From CAZJJZ01 sp964546505 (GTDB lineage: Bacteria; Patescibacteriota; Gracilibacteria; UBA1369): a stretch of 52,221 nucleotides of DNA. The DNA is taken from NCBI GenBank assembly GCA_964546505.1, contig CAZJJZ010000006.1:1-52221 (forward strand), read 5' to 3'. Shown here piece by piece: positions 32,511 to 40,387 of this stretch. The notes beneath the pieces were generated by a model that saw only the letters and a program-made list of their open reading frames with translations, did not search any database and had not been told where the DNA came from. The translations under genes and the position numbers were made by a program. How positions within the stretch are numbered: the stretch's first letter is position 1; each line of letters starts with the position of its first letter.

Positions 32511-33242
32511 CTAGAGCTCGCTGGGCAATCTAGGTCTCTTTGCTGAGACCAAAAGCCTGCCACCAAACTTTTGATAGTCTAAATCAAGTTCGTACTCATC
32601 CACGACGCTTCCGCCCACGCCCTTGTACAAAGCGTAAGCGATTGCGCTCTGCAGTGGCGTCATCATGCCGCGGACGCCCTCAGTCTCCCCGCAATCCAGC
32701 GGGTGAATGATTTGTGACAGCACCGAGAGGTCTTTATCCCCCAAGTCCTTCACAAAGCTTTCATCGTGTGCGTAGGGCTCCAGCTGGAGCGGTGCCCCAG
32801 CCTCGTTACGGCTAACGAATCCCTTTTCGTTCCGCTCAGCGATGGCGTAGTACGAGGGCGGCGAATGCTCCACCACTCCGGCGGCCAGTAGATCGGCATA
32901 GGTGGCTTCGCCACGACTCATGCTCATAATAGCCACAGCCGTGATGCGGAAATCGGGTTGATGTGAGTGAGCGAATTCGCTCTCAAGAGGATAAATCCTC
33001 TCCGCGGGCTTCATCACCACCCACCAGCCCTCGCTGCCGTCACGCACGCGCGGCTTTCCCTGCACGTCCAGCCGGGATACCTCGCTTTTCAGGCAAAGCA
33101 TTCCCAGCTGCAGGCTGAGTTCCTGATCAATGAGTTCGTCTTCCTTGGGGTCGTCCACCTCCTTGATCAACTGATTGAGTAGCCGGTCGCTCGTTTTGAG
33201 TAGATTGAGCAACAACTCTTTAGCAAACTTCTTGTTTAACAA
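32511..33242 (-). CDS. hypothetical 243-residue protein, GC-rich island 1
   Basis: Unrecognised. Its base composition is clearly higher in G+C than the surrounding genes, with many C- and G-ending codons. It has a good Shine-Dalgarno sequence, AAAGGAG, seven bases before a TTG start (33240-33242) and a promoter TTGACG-17-TAATTT upstream. A GC-rich terminator follows. Visible segments: LGMLCLKSEVSRLDVQGKPR, EGWWVVMKPAERIYPLESEF and SVLSQIIHPLDCGETEG. It is one of four such genes in the window and was probably acquired from, or adapted to, a different genome. Confidence 0.7.
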   Translation of the reverse strand: MLNKKFAKELLLNLLKTSDRLLNQLIKEVDDPKEDELIDQELSLQLGMLCLKSEVSRLDVQGKPRVRDGSEGWWVVMKPAERIYPLESEFAHSHQPDFRITAVAIMSMSRGEATYADLLAAGVVEHSPPSYYAIAERNEKGFVSRNEAGAPLQLEPYAHDESFVKDLGDKDLSVLSQIIHPLDCGETEGVRGMMTPLQSAIAYALYKGVGGSVVDEYELDLDYQKFGGRLLVSAKRPRLPSEL

Positions 33243-33279
33243 TCAAAAACTCCTTTTTTAAAGTGCAACTCTCCAGGTT

Positions 33280-33308
33280 AAATTAAAACACATTATGTAG
33301 CACGTCAA
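33280..33308 (-). promoter_or_regulatory. promoter of GC-rich gene 1
   Basis: Minus strand TTGACG (33303-33308), 17 bases, TAATTT (33280-33285). Confidence 0.6.
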
Positions 33309-33341
33309 GTATTTGTTGATATTTTCTTGTGTTGCTTTAGC

Positions 33342-33734
33342 TCACTCCAGCTTCCTCCTATTTCCCTTAATCTCTCCCCTCCGCCGCTTTTCCTCCACCA
33401 ATTTCAGTTGCGTTTTGCGCTTCCGCCGCTGCTTTTGCTTTTGCACCTTAAATCTCGCCCGCGCCAATTGAGAGGCTTTACCCAATTTCCTCTCCTCCAA
33501 TTTCAAAATCAAAATTTTCCAAGCCTCCAAACGATTCAAACTCTGCTCCCTAAAGCGCTGCGAGCGCGCCTCTAAGCCGCTTGGCAAATGTCTTAGCAAT
33601 ACGGTTGAAGAAGTCTTATTGACCTTCTGCCCACCGGCACCGCTCCCACGCACAAACTGCTCCTCCACGTCCTCTGGCCGCAGTCCCAAATTACTCGCTT
33701 TGACCTGAAATTTATCGTCTAAATAATTGATCAT
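33342..33734 (-). CDS. peptide-chain-release-factor-like protein (GGQ, C12orf65/ArfB type)
   Basis: 130 residues: RF-1 catalytic domain with GSGAGGQKVNKTSSTVLLRH (GGQ at residues 34-36), then LEARSQRFREQSLNRLEAWK and a Lys/Arg-rich tail. There is no codon-recognition domain, so it acts like ArfB/C12orf65 in releasing peptides from stalled ribosomes. The start ATG at 33734 matches the family start. The gene is on its own strand stretch between terminators. Confidence 0.9.
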   Translation of the reverse strand: MINYLDDKFQVKASNLGLRPEDVEEQFVRGSGAGGQKVNKTSSTVLLRHLPSGLEARSQRFREQSLNRLEAWKILILKLEERKLGKASQLARARFKVQKQKQRRKRKTQLKLVEEKRRRGEIKGNRRKLE

Positions 33735-33762
33735 GTCATAATTATACTGATTGGCGAAAAAT

Positions 33763-33787
33763 AAAAAAGGCGCCTACAAAGGCGCCT
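33763..33787 (-). terminator. intrinsic terminator (minus strand)
   Basis: AGGCGCCT repeated around ACAA forms a self-complementary stem with a T-run on the minus side, ending the gene at 33809-34177. Confidence 0.8.
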
Positions 33788-33808
33788 CAGCAAAACTCAA
33801 GATTCAAC

Positions 33809-34177
33809 TTATTTAATACTCACATAAAAATCCTCACCTAATTTCTGTCTTGCTTGCTCTGGAGAAATAACGTCACCATATTGCAAGCCTGTGATGGCAG
33901 CTGGCAGTATGTTTCCCTCAGCATTCAAAACGGGTTTTTTGTCCGCATCTTTTTCTATCGGGAAGAGTGGAGTAGGATGTCCGGCAAACACTGTCCAAAC
34001 AGTTAAACCTTCTCTTCCTGTTGCAGGTCCCAAAATGACCGTTGCGTAATTCACATCTTTTAGACATTCAGCGGGTACATCGGTCTCTTCCACCATTAGG
34101 GACGGGGTTTTTTTGGCGGAAGCGATAACCTTCAACTTTGTTTCTGGAGCAAGTTTTTTGGCTTCAACCATGCGCAT
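33809..34177 (-). CDS. hypothetical 122-residue protein
   Basis: Unrecognised small protein; a segment VNYATVILGPATGREGLTVW followed by TVFAGHPTPLFP recalls a strand-turn-strand core. The ATG at 34177 is chosen because AAAGGAG and GAAGGA precede it; the GTG at 34198 is less likely. A terminator follows. Function unknown. Confidence 0.6.
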   Translation of the reverse strand: MRMVEAKKLAPETKLKVIASAKKTPSLMVEETDVPAECLKDVNYATVILGPATGREGLTVWTVFAGHPTPLFPIEKDADKKPVLNAEGNILPAAITGLQYGDVISPEQARQKLGEDFYVSIK

Positions 34178-34465
34178 TTTTCCTTCAACTCCTTTCACTA
34201 AAAAATATTTGGCGAAGGGTAGAAGTCCACTAGCCGGAGAGCCTCAAAATGAGCTCTTTTAAATTTGCTACTCAAGCCCCTTCCCCACTTTGCAAAAAGT
34301 TTGTAAAATCATAAAATTTCCGCTATAGTCCCTATGATAAAAACCGCTATTTCTCACCGGATTTGCTCCTAAACGTAAGTTTCTATCAATAGGTCCTACA
34401 ACGGGAAGAGAGCGATTATATCAAGCAAAAACAAAATCAAGTTGTAAAATCCTAACTTACTCAAA

Positions 34466-35701
34466 GTGGCAAAATCTCGAATTATCGCTAGTCTGGACGT
34501 GGGAAGTTCCAAAATCAGAACTGTAGTGGGGGCGCTGGAAGAAGGCTCTCAGGTACCGAATATCATCGGTGTCGGTATTGCACCCTCCACCGGCCTCCGC
34601 AAAGGTGCGGTTATTGATGTGGAAGAAACCATCAACAGCATCTCCTCTTCACTGGAGGACGCCGAAAGAATGGCCGGTGAACCAATTAATCATGTTTTTT
34701 TGGGCATCGGTGGCAATGGTATCGAATCTATCAATTCCAAAGGTGTGATCGCGGTGTCCAGCGGCAATGAAATTACCGAGGATGATGTGGATCGGGTTTT
34801 AGAAGCAGCTCAAGCCGTTTCCATCCCTTCCAACCGAAGAATCTTACGCATCATTCCTAAGTCCTTCACTGTGGATGAACAACGTGGCATTAAATACCCC
34901 GTCGGCATGACCGGCATCCGTTTAGAAGTTGAAGCCCATATTATTACTGGACTGGTTCCTTCCATCAAAAACATCGAAAAATGTGTACTACAGGCAGGCG
35001 TAGACATTGACGATATCATTCCCTCCTGTCTGGCTTCTGCTGAAGCAGTTTTATCTAAACGTCAAAAAGAATTGGGCGTGGTAGTCATTGATATCGGCAG
35101 CGGCGGCACAGCCGTTTCCATCTTTGAAGAAGGTACCACTTTACACACCGCCATCATTCCCGTAGGTGGTGAAAACGTTACCAATGATATTGCTATCGGC
35201 CTACGCACTTCCATCGACACCGCCGAAAAAATCAAAATCGAGTACGGCACCTGTACTCCCGCTGATGTCAATGAAAGAGAAATTATCGACCTCTCTCTGA
35301 TCAGCAAAATCGACACACAAAAGGTTTCCAAAAAGCACATGGCGGAAATCATCGAAGCCCGCTATCACGAAATTTTTCTCTTGGTCAAAGAGGAACTAGC
35401 CCGTATTCACCGCGATGGGATGTTGCCTGCGGGTGCTATTTTGACCGGCGCTTCTGTCAAAATGCCAGGTATTTTGGATCTAGCTCGTGAAACCTTAAAC
35501 TTACCAGTACAAATCGGCTTTCCTCAGAATTTTGATGGGGTGGTGGACAAAATTGACGATCCCGCGTATGCCACAGCCATTGGTTTAATCCTTTGGGGTT
35601 CCCGCCTGGAACACCGTTCCTATGGCTTCAGCCTCAAAACCCTTAGCCCCAAAAAGATGTTTGGTGGAGTTAAGGACTGGTTTAAGAGTCTCTTTCCTTA
35701 A
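34466..35701 (+). CDS. ftsA: cell division protein FtsA
   Basis: 411 residues: actin-like phosphate loops SLDVGSSKIRTVVG and VVVIDIGSGGTAVSIF, the 1C subdomain between, GAILTGASVKMPGILDLARE, and a C-terminal amphipathic helix MFGGVKDWFKSLFP that binds the membrane. It anchors FtsZ to the membrane at the division site. The start is GTG (34466), set by the N-terminus MAKSRIIASLDVG. It is followed by ftsZ after 105 bases, which hold a separate promoter. Confidence 0.96.
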   Translation: MAKSRIIASLDVGSSKIRTVVGALEEGSQVPNIIGVGIAPSTGLRKGAVIDVEETINSISSSLEDAERMAGEPINHVFLGIGGNGIESINSKGVIAVSSGNEITEDDVDRVLEAAQAVSIPSNRRILRIIPKSFTVDEQRGIKYPVGMTGIRLEVEAHIITGLVPSIKNIEKCVLQAGVDIDDIIPSCLASAEAVLSKRQKELGVVVIDIGSGGTAVSIFEEGTTLHTAIIPVGGENVTNDIAIGLRTSIDTAEKIKIEYGTCTPADVNEREIIDLSLISKIDTQKVSKKHMAEIIEARYHEIFLLVKEELARIHRDGMLPAGAILTGASVKMPGILDLARETLNLPVQIGFPQNFDGVVDKIDDPAYATAIGLILWGSRLEHRSYGFSLKTLSPKKMFGGVKDWFKSLFP

Positions 35702-35729
35702 AAACTAACACCCATACCAGAAAATAGTA

Positions 35730-35758
35730 TTGACATATTATCAAGTAATAGGTAATAA
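35730..35758 (+). promoter_or_regulatory. ftsZ promoter
   Basis: TTGACA (35730-35735), exactly 17 bases, TAATAA (35753-35758). Confidence 0.7.
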
Positions 35759-35806
35759 TCCATTCTCAAACTGGATTAGCACCTAACAACCTTTACACAC
35801 TCATCT

Positions 35807-37051
35807 ATGGCTATCAGTAATCATCATAAAGACTCTCTCAAAAACCTGTTCTCCGGATCAGGCCAAACCGGTCGCAAGACTATGGAAATCGTTCCAGATG
35901 CAATTACACCGGTTGCAAAAATTAAAGTTGTTGGTGTTGGTGGAGGTGGAACCAATGCTTTGGAAAGAATGATTAAATCCAATTTACACGGCATTGATTA
36001 CATTTCAGTGAACACTGATGCCCAAGCATTGCACCACTCCAATGCAAATCACAAAATTAATATCGGTAAGGCTACCACTCGTGGTCTTGGCGCCGGTGCC
36101 AATCCAGATATTGGCCGTCAAGCTGCTGAAGAAAGTGCCGAAGAAATTCGCGAGGCTTTAATGGGTACCGACATGGTGTTCATTACTTGTGGTATGGGTG
36201 GTGGAACCGGTACTGGTGCTTCTCCGGTAATTGCTGAATTGGCCAAGGAATTGGGTATTTTAACAGTTGCTGTTGTTACCAAACCATTTACTTTCGAAGG
36301 AAATCGTCGCCGTCAACAAGCCGAAGACGGTTTGGAAAATTTAAAGAACAAGGTAGACACTCTGATTACTATTCCAAACGACAAAATCCTCTCTATTATT
36401 GACAAAAAAACTCCTATCACCGAAGCCTTCACAGTTGTTGATGATGTGTTAAGACAAGGTGTTCAAGGTATTGCTGATTTGATTACCATTCACGGTATGA
36501 TCAATGTAGACTTTGCCGATGTTAAAGCAGTGATGGAAAATGCCGGTTCTGCCTTGATGGGTATCGGTTATGGAACAGGCGAAAATCGTGCTATTGATGC
36601 CGCCAAAGCTGCTATTGAATCTCCACTTCTGGAACTTTCTATCGATGGTGCCAAAGGCGTACTTTTCAATATTACCGGTGGTTCAGACCTTTCCATGTTT
36701 GAGGTTGATGAAGCTGCAAGAGTAATTACAGAAGCTGCTGATCCGGATGCGAATATCATCTTTGGTGCAGTGATCAACGATTCATATACAGGTGAAGTTA
36801 AATTAACTGTGGTGGCAACAGGTTTTGATGATACCCCACGCGAAAGACCAACCATTTTGCGCCAACATATGCCAATTCGTGGCGGAAATAACAGCTCTCC
36901 ATTGCGTAATGCCATCTTGAGCAACAATGCAGCTAATAACCTGCACGAACCAGCCAGCAAAACTCAATCCGCAGAAGCTAATCACAACACACCCAAAAAC
37001 TTCGAAAGCGAACTAGATATCCCCGCTTTCATCAGAAAAAAGATGAATTAA
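35807..37051 (+). CDS. ftsZ: cell division protein FtsZ
   Basis: 414 residues: GVGGGGTNALERM (T1), GMGGGTGTGASPVIAELAKE (T4 tubulin signature), PFTFEGNRRRQQAEDGL, the T7 loop NVDFADVKAVMENAG (N-x-D-x-x-D) and the C-terminal conserved peptide LDIPAFIRKKMN that binds FtsA. FtsZ forms the GTP-dependent division ring. The N-terminus carries a 35-residue extension before the GTPase core. Codons are less GC-rich than in ftsA. Confidence 0.98.
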   Translation: MAISNHHKDSLKNLFSGSGQTGRKTMEIVPDAITPVAKIKVVGVGGGGTNALERMIKSNLHGIDYISVNTDAQALHHSNANHKINIGKATTRGLGAGANPDIGRQAAEESAEEIREALMGTDMVFITCGMGGGTGTGASPVIAELAKELGILTVAVVTKPFTFEGNRRRQQAEDGLENLKNKVDTLITIPNDKILSIIDKKTPITEAFTVVDDVLRQGVQGIADLITIHGMINVDFADVKAVMENAGSALMGIGYGTGENRAIDAAKAAIESPLLELSIDGAKGVLFNITGGSDLSMFEVDEAARVITEAADPDANIIFGAVINDSYTGEVKLTVVATGFDDTPRERPTILRQHMPIRGGNNSSPLRNAILSNNAANNLHEPASKTQSAEANHNTPKNFESELDIPAFIRKKMN

Positions 37052-37070
37052 ATCTAAAGATAATTTACAA

Positions 37071-37105
37071 AAAACACCAGCGCGTCAACCAGGCTGGTGT
37101 TTTTT
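37071..37105. terminator. bidirectional intrinsic terminator
   Basis: AAAACACCAGC/GCTGGTGTTTTTT stem-loop with T-runs on both sides, between converging ftsZ and the gene at 37165. Confidence 0.88.
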
Positions 37106-37164
37106 AGATACAGCCAAATTTAAACAGCTCTCTGAATTAATACATACCTTATCCAAATATCCAT

Positions 37165-37806
37165 TTAAACGCCCTGCACCCTTGCCCAAAAACTCTGCAA
37201 AAGGTTCGATTCAGACATGTTCAATCTACTTTGCAGATCTCTTTGCATCTCTTTCACAGTCATGACACTGTGTGCAAAATTCTGTTCAATTAATTGTTTT
37301 GCGAAAATTATCTCTGATTTACCTTTTTCTTCTGAACTACAGACAGTTTGAGGACTTACCACAACCATCGGTCGTTTCTTTACTAACTCCAAAGTGGTAC
37401 GATCAGCATAATGCGGTAAATAAGTTCTAGAAGCAACCTTGTTATTCGGTGAATATAAACGGTTTTTATTTTCCAAAAACTCTAAGGCTTGATTCAAGAT
37501 AGAATAATAGAAGCTTCTACCACCAGTGACGTTCAAGAGTACGAATACCTCTATCTTTTGCTTCAAAATAATCTCCACCAATTCTTGGTGTAATCCACAC
37601 AGCCTCATGTCTAATTGCAATAAATCAATCATCTCTTCACCTACTTTCTCATCTATTGGGTTTTCCAGAGCAGCCAAGCAGTTAACTAAAGTGACTGTTT
37701 CACAAATCAGTTGTTGTTGCGGGTCAATAACATAGCTTGAAAATTTATTCTGAGAATCTACTTCTTGTTCAACCAAGAACAGCAATTTATATTGATGATC
37801 TTTCAT
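37165..37806 (-). CDS. hypothetical 213-residue protein
   Basis: Unrecognised. The first half contains LLFLVEQEVDSQNKFSSYVI and EVFVLLNVTGGRSFYYSILN, compatible with an alpha/beta core; the second half is basic, with VASRTYLPHYADRTTLELVK. No membrane segment or signal. ATG at 37806. It shares the terminator with ftsZ. Confidence 0.6.
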   Translation of the reverse strand: MKDHQYKLLFLVEQEVDSQNKFSSYVIDPQQQLICETVTLVNCLAALENPIDEKVGEEMIDLLQLDMRLCGLHQELVEIILKQKIEVFVLLNVTGGRSFYYSILNQALEFLENKNRLYSPNNKVASRTYLPHYADRTTLELVKKRPMVVVSPQTVCSSEEKGKSEIIFAKQLIEQNFAHSVMTVKEMQRDLQSRLNMSESNLLQSFWARVQGV

Positions 37807-37919
37807 TTGCAGCTTTAAGTGACCTGCTTAATATAGTTGATAATCGTAAGTTTTCCCAGCCACAAGCCATAATGTCAGTTTTTTGTTGCTGCTTTGTAAG
37901 AATTAATCCAGTATTAAGT

Positions 37920-38840
37920 TTAGTATTTTCCTCTCTCACCAACCAATTGCACCTCCCTTTCCAGACTTACCCCGAATTTTTCCAATACCGCTGCTTGCGC
38001 TTTTTCGCACAAGTCCAGCACATCTTGCATCTTTGTTCCCTTGCCGCTGCCATCTAATCCCACATTCATCAACCAATTAGCATGTTTTTCGGAAAATTTG
38101 ACTCCGCCTAATTGAAAACCTTTCAGTCCGCAACCATCTATTGCCGCGCCTGCCGCCAACCCCACCGCCACTGAATTACCTGAAGGATTTTTGAAAAAAG
38201 AGCCACAAGTTTTCCCCGCCGGCTGCTTACCCAAACGTGAAAGTGTAATTTGTCGAATTTCCTCCACTGCCGCCACCGTATCACCTGAATTCAATTTCAA
38301 CCAAACCCGCAACACCAAATCATCACTTTGCTTGATAGCAGATTCACGGTAACCGAATGCCAACTCCGCAGCCTGTAACAAACGCTCACCACGGCTTGGA
38401 CTCCACACCAACACCTGCTGCACAAAATCCTTAATTTCCACACCAAAAGCCCCCGCATTACCTCTCACTGCTCCGCCAATTGTACCCGGCAAACCCATCA
38501 TTTTTTCCATCCCCACCAAGCCATTTTTTAAAGCCACCTGAATAATTTGCGATAGCAAAGTGCCTCCCTCCGCCACCAGCAGGCCGTTTTCCAGCCATGC
38601 CCGCCGTGCCAAATTATGAATCACCATTCCTCTAAAGCCCAAATCGTGAAAAATTAAATTGCTTCCCCAGCCTAGCAAAAACCAAGGCAAATTGTCGGCC
38701 CGCGCCGCTTTCACAGCTTCCACCAGCTCCTCGGCGGACTTAATCGCCACAAAATAATCGGCCGGCCCACCCATTCCAAAGGTGCAAAGCGGCGCCAAAT
38801 CCACATTATTCCTTAAACTTAATAATTGATTAATATGCAT
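37920..38840 (-). CDS. murB: UDP-N-acetylenolpyruvoylglucosamine reductase
   Basis: 306 residues: TFGMGGPADYFV, the FAD loop LLGWGSNLIFHDLGF, MMGLPGTIGGAVRGNAGAFG, FGYRES, the catalytic Ser in CGSFFKNPSGN and LGGVKFSEKHANWLMN. MurB reduces the enolpyruvyl group to make UDP-MurNAc for peptidoglycan. The start at 38840 (MHINQLLSLRNNV) fits the family; 38855 is also possible. It is the only mur gene in the window. Confidence 0.95.
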   Translation of the reverse strand: MHINQLLSLRNNVDLAPLCTFGMGGPADYFVAIKSAEELVEAVKAARADNLPWFLLGWGSNLIFHDLGFRGMVIHNLARRAWLENGLLVAEGGTLLSQIIQVALKNGLVGMEKMMGLPGTIGGAVRGNAGAFGVEIKDFVQQVLVWSPSRGERLLQAAELAFGYRESAIKQSDDLVLRVWLKLNSGDTVAAVEEIRQITLSRLGKQPAGKTCGSFFKNPSGNSVAVGLAAGAAIDGCGLKGFQLGGVKFSEKHANWLMNVGLDGSGKGTKMQDVLDLCEKAQAAVLEKFGVSLEREVQLVGERGKY

Positions 38841-39207
38841 TTTATGAAGCTGCATCACGAGGTATTTATTCAGCATAACTTCTCAGGTGGCATTGTCCGC
38901 GGGCTTTATTTCCACGGTTTTCGCTGCTACCAAGCCAGTTAGAAGTCCAGCTTGAACACTTCGAATATATCACCGAACCAAGCCAATGTCTGCAGTTTTC
39001 TCTTAATTTACACTTGCCTTTATCGACAAAGTTTAGAGAATTCATCAATCGTCATCATCTTCATCATCAGAAAGTTCCTCTAGAGTATTGACATTCTGTC
39101 TGAAATGTGCAATAGTCCGGAGCCACCAAAGGCAGGCAACTGTTTTTTGGTGTGTAACCTTGACAATTAGACTAGCTTTAACAACCTCTTCCTCAGGAGC
39201 TCGCAAC
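38841..39207. other. intergenic region without a supported gene
   Basis: No convincing coding frame. It holds a TTGACA at 39088-39093 that may be a -35 box for the pentapeptide gene, a CATCATCTTCATCATC-like run near 39050-39068, and a change from AT-rich to GC-rich sequence near 39180. Confidence 0.4.
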
Positions 39208-40164
39208 ATGTTGACCGAATCCGCTATGAACCCCGTCTCTGCTCTCTCCGCAATGCCGCACGTCAACCCCGAGAAAATCATCATCGGGGCAGACCTGCAG
39301 AACAAGAAGTTGGACGGTCGAGACCTCTCCAAACATCTCTTTGTGGGATGTGACTTCCGCGGGGCAACCTTGCGGGAGGCCAACCTCAAACTCACTGGAT
39401 TCTTCCAGTGCAGGGCCGAGGAGGCCAACTTCACCGATGCGGACCTCAGCGTCGCCTTCCTGCCGGGCTTGTATGCTCCCAGGAGTTGCTGGAATCGTGC
39501 CAAGCTGCACGGCTCCATCATCACCGGGAGCATGCTCAACGGGGCACTCTTCCGCGGCACTGAATTCCTCCGTGCCGAAGCCAACGAGCTGAAGGCCGAG
39601 GACGCCGACTTCACGGGAGCTCGCTTCACCAACGGCAGCCTCAACGGTGCCAACCTCATGTCCACGCGCCTTGACGGCGCCAGTTTCGAAAAAATGGAGA
39701 TGACGCTGTGCTCACTGCACAACGCATATGTCAACAAACGCTCTGTGAACTTCAAGTACTGTCACCTGGACCGCAGTGGATGGGCTCGAGCCCGCTTTTT
39801 GCGTCTTGACGGAGCAGTTTCCCTGGTCTTCCAGGGATGCTTGATGAGCAATTCCGATTTCTCGGATGCGTTCATCAGTGGCATCAAGTTTAGTGGTGGT
39901 TTCCACTGCAAGCTTGATTGTTGCTGGTTCGACCGCGCGGACCTGAGTGGTGCCGATCTCATCGAAGTGAACCTCCGTGGTTCGTCCTTCCGGGACGCCA
40001 ACCTCCGCGGCGCGCTCTTGTGCAGGTCAGACCTCACCGAATCGGACACCACCGGCGCGGACTTCACCGACGCCAATCTCTCCAACACGGTGATCCTCAA
40101 TGCCCGGGGCTTCGAGTTCCTCCAGGACCTCGTCGCCAAGTCCATCCCCCCAGTGCTTGACTGA
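39208..40164 (+). CDS. pentapeptide-repeat protein, GC-rich island 2
   Basis: 318 residues, mostly A(D/N)Lxx repeats: GADLQNKKLDGRDLSKHLFV, FRGATLREANLKLTG, then LSGADLIEVNLRGSSFRDAN and LCRSDLTESDTTGADFTDAN near the end. These form a right-handed quadrilateral beta-helix; functions range from DNA mimicry of gyrase to unknown. G+C is far above the neighbours. The start at 39208 is preferred because AGGAG lies 9 bases before it; a frame from 39088 exists but is atypical. It stops with TGA and is followed by a strong terminator. Confidence 0.88.
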   Translation: MLTESAMNPVSALSAMPHVNPEKIIIGADLQNKKLDGRDLSKHLFVGCDFRGATLREANLKLTGFFQCRAEEANFTDADLSVAFLPGLYAPRSCWNRAKLHGSIITGSMLNGALFRGTEFLRAEANELKAEDADFTGARFTNGSLNGANLMSTRLDGASFEKMEMTLCSLHNAYVNKRSVNFKYCHLDRSGWARARFLRLDGAVSLVFQGCLMSNSDFSDAFISGIKFSGGFHCKLDCCWFDRADLSGADLIEVNLRGSSFRDANLRGALLCRSDLTESDTTGADFTDANLSNTVILNARGFEFLQDLVAKSIPPVLD

Positions 40165-40257
40165 CATCATTCACCACCTCAACCCAAGAAAGGTCTAAGC
40201 TAGTTCACTAATTCCGTTGTCTAAGGGGCCCACCAGGGCGCCCTTCGCCACAAGTCA

Positions 40258-40309
40258 AACAGGTGTTCCCCCGTCGAGCCGCGCAAGTCGTTCCGGGGGA
40301 GGTTTTTTT
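40258..40309 (+). terminator. intrinsic terminator
   Basis: TCCCCC/GGGGGA stem with GG and seven T, after the pentapeptide gene. Confidence 0.8.
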
Positions 40310-40335
40310 ATTCCCAGATTGGCAAAAGCCAGACT

Positions 40336-40370
40336 AAAAAAGCCCCGCATACCTGATTAGGGCGCGGGGC
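40336..40370 (-). terminator. intrinsic terminator (minus strand)
   Basis: GCCCCGC/GCGGGGC stem followed on the minus strand by TTTTTT, directly after the stop of the beta-helix protein. Confidence 0.88.
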
Positions 40371-40387
40371 TTGAGTCAGAAAATTTC

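Noticed and set aside
38866..39048. 60-codon minus-strand frame upstream of murB
   Set aside because: No ribosome site or family pattern; Cys/Trp/Ser-rich composition unlike real genes in the window.
39045..39755. Minus-strand frame of 236 codons with an acidic SDDEDDDD end
   Set aside because: It is antisense to the pentapeptide gene, whose regular repeats fix the coding strand; the acidic tail comes from a CATCAT-type run.
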